Positions 60,017-64,000 of a stretch of 64,000 nt of DNA are shown here, one piece after another. The translations under genes were made by a program, and so were the position numbers. The stretch is taken from positions 62,001 to 126,000 of the forward strand of contig MU839202.1 in NCBI GenBank assembly GCA_030685235.1, given 5' to 3'. This DNA is from Copromyces sp. CBS 386.78 (Eukaryota; Ascomycota; Sordariomycetes; Sordariales; Sordariaceae). Positions within the stretch are counted from its first letter, which is position 1; each line of letters starts with the position of its first letter. The notes beneath the pieces are model-generated. The model did no database searches. It was not told the origin of the DNA and saw only the letters and a program-made list of their open reading frames with translations.

Positions 60017-62389
60017 ATGGTGGGATCAGAGAAGAAGAAGGGCCAGCAGCAAGGTACGAAGCGCGACAGTAAAATGGAGCTCAGGACCAGACCTCAGCCG
60101 GTTTCCCACCAAAGGCCCGTAGAGCGAACGCGTGAGCGCCGCGCTTGATGACTACCTCCATAACTGGAACCCCGATGGATTCGATATGCGATTTTATGCC
60201 ACGCGGTATGGCGTCAAGGTTGGCAGTCTCAAAGTGAGGAAGTGGAGGAGAAGAAGAAGAAGAGTGCGATTGAGGCTCGGGACGGCGGGGAAGAGGGGAG
60301 CATGGGAACTGAAGTTGCTCATCAGAAGAGGCAATAATAGCAATAACCAGAGCCAAAAGCAGCAGCACAGGCCAACGGCAACGACAAGGCCAAGGACAAG
60401 GGCAAGATGAAGGTCATCAAGAACAGGACCTGGCAGAAAAGAAGATGGAGAAGAACACGAAGAAGCCTCCTATTACCAAATGGGACATCTATAAAATGTC
60501 CAAGCGCGAACGCGGCGACGCTGCCGTTGACGAATTTCTCAACGGCAACCCTGGACAGAGTATCCCGTCCATCCTCCAAAAATACGGCATCGATCACAGC
60601 ACGTTGTATCAGGGGGTTACTGCGATGGCGGCGCGGGACCGGGACCGGAACCGGGACAATGGGCTACTACTGCAGAGCGGCGGCAAAAGCAGTTCAACCA
60701 AGCTCAAGACCAGTAGTGGTGGCACTGATGGATATGCTGCAAAACCATCCCCAACCACACAGAAGAAGAAGAGCGCGCCACAGCAACAACCACGGCTACA
60801 ACAAGAGCGAGACCGAGACCGAGATCTAGTAGGTCTCAGAAGCAGCAACCGGATCAGAGACAGAGACAGAGCCGCCGCAAAGACAAGCGCAAGCGTCGGC
60901 GGGGTGAGCAGCAACAGCAACGGAAGCAACACCAGCACCAGCAGTATCAGCAAAAACAAACACAAAAGCAACAAAGACGATGACATGGGCCTACAGTACA
61001 TGTCCAGGGGTGAACGGGCTGACGCCGCCTGGGAGGAATACCTCTGCAGCGACCCGCGGCCGAAGCTCACCTATTTTGCAGAAAAGTACGGATTCACAAG
61101 AGCACTTTGAGCGCGAGGAAAATGGCCTTGAAAAAGCAGGGGGTGGGTGTTGAGCTGTTGTTTCATGGTTCTGCTGATGCTAATGTTACTGCTAATGGGG
61201 CCGGCAGTGAAAGAATGACGACAAGGGCTGGGCCTGGGCCTGGGCCGGGAGCTGAGGTGGTGGACTTGATGAGCGACTCGGACTCGGACTCAGACATGGA
61301 AGACTTGGAGGAGTTGGAGGAGTTGGAGGGGGAGGAGGACGAGGACGATGATCATGATGATGATGATGATGATGAGATCATGGACGTTGGAAGCGACGTC
61401 ACCCCGCCACAGCCACGAAAAGTAACGCCAACACGTCGTCAAAATTACATCTATGGAACTGTCGGATATCCAGGAGCGCTACCTAGTGAATTGGTACCTT
61501 CGCGAGGAATCGCTGGGGAGAGGAGCACCGACTCATGCGAAACTGACCAGCATGGCCCTGTCATCTGCTGTTTGATGGGCAGGAACCACAGCTGGATCTT
61601 GGAGAGGAGGAAAGGTTGCGTGTGATCATCCAACGGTTTTTGGCACGCAATCCGGATATCAAGGTGATGATGGTCACGTTGGTGGGAAGGGAGAGGATGA
61701 CTCCGATGGGTTGTTGTTGCTCCCGAGGGAAGAAGAAGAGATGCCAGCGCCAGCGCCAGTGCCGGGGGCGAGGAAGAAGGCAGAAGAAGGGGTAAGGACG
61801 TTGTGGGAGCCAACGGCTGCTGAAGCAGCAGCGGCAGCGGCGGCGATGGCTTACGTATCTGATGATCAACATGATGATGAAGAAGACGAAGATTCCGATT
61901 CCGATTCCGAGGAGGTGACTGAATAGGAAGAATCAGCATCTGACTCCGAAGATTCCGAAGAAGACTCCGAAAAAGACGGCTCCGACACCGACTCTGACAC
62001 CTCAACGAACACCTCAACCGACGGCACCCACAACCAAGTCTTCGTCGAATCACTTTCCGTCAAACTTGAGGAGTCTACACCCTCCCCACCACCCCCAAAA
62101 TCACTGGCAGCGGCAGAAGGGGGCGGATATACAAGTACATGTAGCCTTCCGACTCCCCAATCCTCCCACGACATTCAACAGTATCTCTCCGCCCTGCAAT
62201 GCTCCCGCTCGGCGACGCAGACGGCTCAGATCGTCAAAACCTTGTGCACAAAAGCCGGCAAGGCTCTGGACCTGAAGAATTCTGAGATGGAAGCTTTGAG
62301 GGAGAAAGCGGACTGGTTGGAGAGGGAAGCTGGGGAGTTGAAGAGGGCAAAGTTGATTGTCACGGCGGCGGGGGGCAATGATGATGATA

Positions 62390-62443
<54 letters not shown>

Positions 62444-63265
62444 GTCTTCTTGATCCTGGTCCTGGTTCTGGTTCTGGTTTTGATCATCCTTCGGGGTTGT
62501 TTTCTGAGAAGCAGTGGGAGCAGCAGAGAAAGAAGTCATCATCAGGAAGCGCCGCGAGTATGAGCAACAGGATGATGAGTTCGAGCACGCCTCTAAATGC
62601 GGAAAGGGATGATGTGGAGATGGACTCTAGTGATAAGGGGGAACCAAATACGTCGTCATCGATGATGATGTCTCCTCTTGGCTCTGCTACTACCTAGTAC
62701 GCCCCTACCGCTGCTGCCACCTGAAAGAGAAAGAGAAAGAGAAAGTTTAGAAAGGGTAGCAGAGACGACGGCGACGAACGAATATCTCGCTACCACTGCT
62801 GCGGATGTCCCGGACTACTGCTTTGTGTTGAAAGAATACGAGGTCCAAAAGGGACCCGGACCCGCCCATATAAAGGACGCGAGGCCGGTGCTAGAGGGCG
62901 GCATGCGTACGGCGAAAGGAAATGAGGAGGGTGATCAAGGGGGTGAGGAAGAGAGCGAGGAGAGCGAAGAAAGTGAGAGTGACAAAAGTGAAAATGAAGG
63001 TGAAAGTGAGAGTGGAAAGGAGCGTAAGGGAAGCAACACTCAAAAGTATTCGAGTCTCACTGATGTTAAAATACCTAGTGTTACAGCATTCCTCCAATAG
63101 CAGCAGGAAACGGGGGCGCATGGTGGATATAGAAGTTGCGCTTGAAACAAGGACGATGCTTGGCTTTGCTCACTTTAAACATATAGGGCCATGGGAAGGA
63201 CATACAATAGGGCCCGGGAACAAGAGGAGGAGGATCACGGAATGGAGTGGCGCGGGGGGTCTGTA
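60017..63265 (+). pseudogene. Decayed gene for a multi-HTH protein (pipsqueak-like repeats and CENP-B-type HTH)
   Basis: Coding-like sequence continues for 3.2 kb but changes frame repeatedly. Three related helix-turn-helix segments are visible: SAALDDYLHNWNPDG...ATRYGVKVGSLK (60123-60233), GDAAVDEFLNGNPGQ...QKYGIDHSTLYQGV (60495-60626) and ADAAWEEYLCSDPRP...AEKYGF (61000-61106). The last is broken by an apparent 1-nt loss before STLSARK. Next comes a CENP-B/Tc5-type HTH, first half ELSDIQERYLVNWYLREESL (61456-61560) and second half RLRVIIQRFLARNPDIKV in another frame (61610-61672). A TAG (61924-61926) splits an acidic stretch; a coiled helix (EMEALREKADWLEREAGEL) and a poly-Asp run follow. 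The shifts are too closely spaced to be introns. Such domains occur in pogo/Fot-type transposases and proteins derived from them. A spliced functional gene is less likely but not excluded. Confidence 0.7.
62392..62442. repeat. (GAT)n microsatellite
   Basis: Seventeen GAT triplets in a row, read as poly-aspartate in the coding-like frame of the decayed HTH gene. The tract is clean and probably length-variable between strains. Confidence 0.95.
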
Positions 63266-64000
63266 GCGTACGTGTAAGTCTTACTGCGAGGAGGTAAGTT
63301 TCTACCGTCTCGAGAGCTCGTACCATAACCCCAGGATGGTATGTTACGACATGGCTGACGCATATACATACTCAGTAGCAGCAGTGTACATCTTATGAGA
63401 GAGCTTTCGTTTCGAAGGTTGTTCGTTTGCTAAAAAGTTGTGGTCCAGTTCAACTCGGCATTCGGTGCCCCCTGCTGGTAACGTCCCACAACTTGGCCTT
63501 CGATCCTGTAACCTTCCTCTCTAACCCTACGAGTGGCGCGTAATGTTCTACAATTCATCCTCTAATGAGGGAACAGAGCCACATCGATTTGATACACCTG
63601 TGGCTGCATTACGAGCCGCAAACAAACTGGATACAGTACCGGGTTATGCTAGATGGCAAGTGTGAAGCGCTAAATCAACTATGCTAGCTTACCAAACAAT
63701 AGCCAGGGGTCACCTACCTCGCCCTAACCTCATCAAAGCCACCACCTCGTCGTCTTCCTTCCCTCCTCCTCTACCCTGTTCTATGAATACGCTACACCAT
63801 ACCAGCGGCATAGGTACACTAGGTAGTATTCCAGGAAATCCAAGACGACAACCTCCGTTCTTGATACCTACTACCCATTCTGCTTGTGTATACATGAAAT
63901 AAATACATACATAGCAGTTTCACAGTCGTGGAAGCTTCCTCTACATACATCCCTTTTTTTACGCCGTTTTACGCAGTACTGTACATATATATCGACCTCA
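63266..64000. other. Right-end region without recognised genes
   Basis: Only short frames without domain features. No tRNA, repeat or gene start could be supported before the window ends. Confidence 0.45.

Noticed and set aside
60017..60233. A normal two-exon start for the HTH gene (MVGSEKKKGQQQ plus intron)
   Set aside because: The donor after GGCCAGCAGCAAG leaves a phase that none of the nearby acceptors restores into the first HTH repeat, so a functional start could not be supported.

Overview
The window is nuclear DNA of a filamentous ascomycete, most likely a Sordariales fungus of the Neurospora/Sordaria type. Genes carry short introns (about 50-140 nt) with GTAAGT/GTATGT-like donors and CTAAC branch sites. 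Coding regions are moderately GC-rich, intergenic spaces are long, and the G-alpha protein at 44-45.3 kb is close to the group I subunit GNA-1 of Neurospora as I remember it. No operons, CRISPR arrays or bacterial features are present.

Layout, left to right: the 5' part of a Yta7/ATAD2-type AAA-ATPase/bromodomain gene (minus, runs off the left edge); RPA49, an RNA polymerase I subunit (minus); a 25-residue eL41 ribosomal protein gene with a 7-nt last coding exon (minus); an FHA-domain checkpoint-type kinase (plus); a long regulatory space, then a C2H2 zinc-finger factor (plus); tRNA-Thr(UGU) with an intron; the Snf2/Sth1 (Snf21-like) remodeller (minus); WDR70 (minus); a phytanoyl-CoA dioxygenase-family enzyme (minus); SWC5/BCNT (plus); tRNA-Ser(AGA); a kappa-class GST with a long poly-serine insert (minus, six exons); a 7.6-kb gene-poor stretch holding a 391-bp inverted-repeat element; gna-1 (plus); a single-pass membrane protein (plus); MIC10 (minus); URB2/NPA2 (plus); CDC123 (minus); CWC21 (plus). 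The right end holds a 418-bp MITE with 46-bp inverted ends and a perfect 8-bp target duplication, and then a decayed gene with pipsqueak-like and CENP-B-like helix-turn-helix segments.

Functionally this is mostly a housekeeping neighbourhood. Chromatin is represented by Yta7, Snf21, SWC5 and WDR70, and ribosome production and translation by RPA49, eL41, URB2 and CDC123. Splicing (CWC21), mitochondrial cristae (MIC10) and signalling (gna-1, FHA kinase) are also present. The genes have separate promoters, and nothing shows that they form one pathway. The accessory signal lies at 59.4-63.3 kb (MITE plus decayed multi-HTH gene), with a second possible MITE at 36.9-37.3 kb. I found no convincing new multi-gene system. 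The best leads are the MITE, the decayed HTH gene and an acidic tail lying in frame beyond the stop codon of the Snf21 gene.

All exon boundaries were worked out by hand from splice signals and frame arithmetic.
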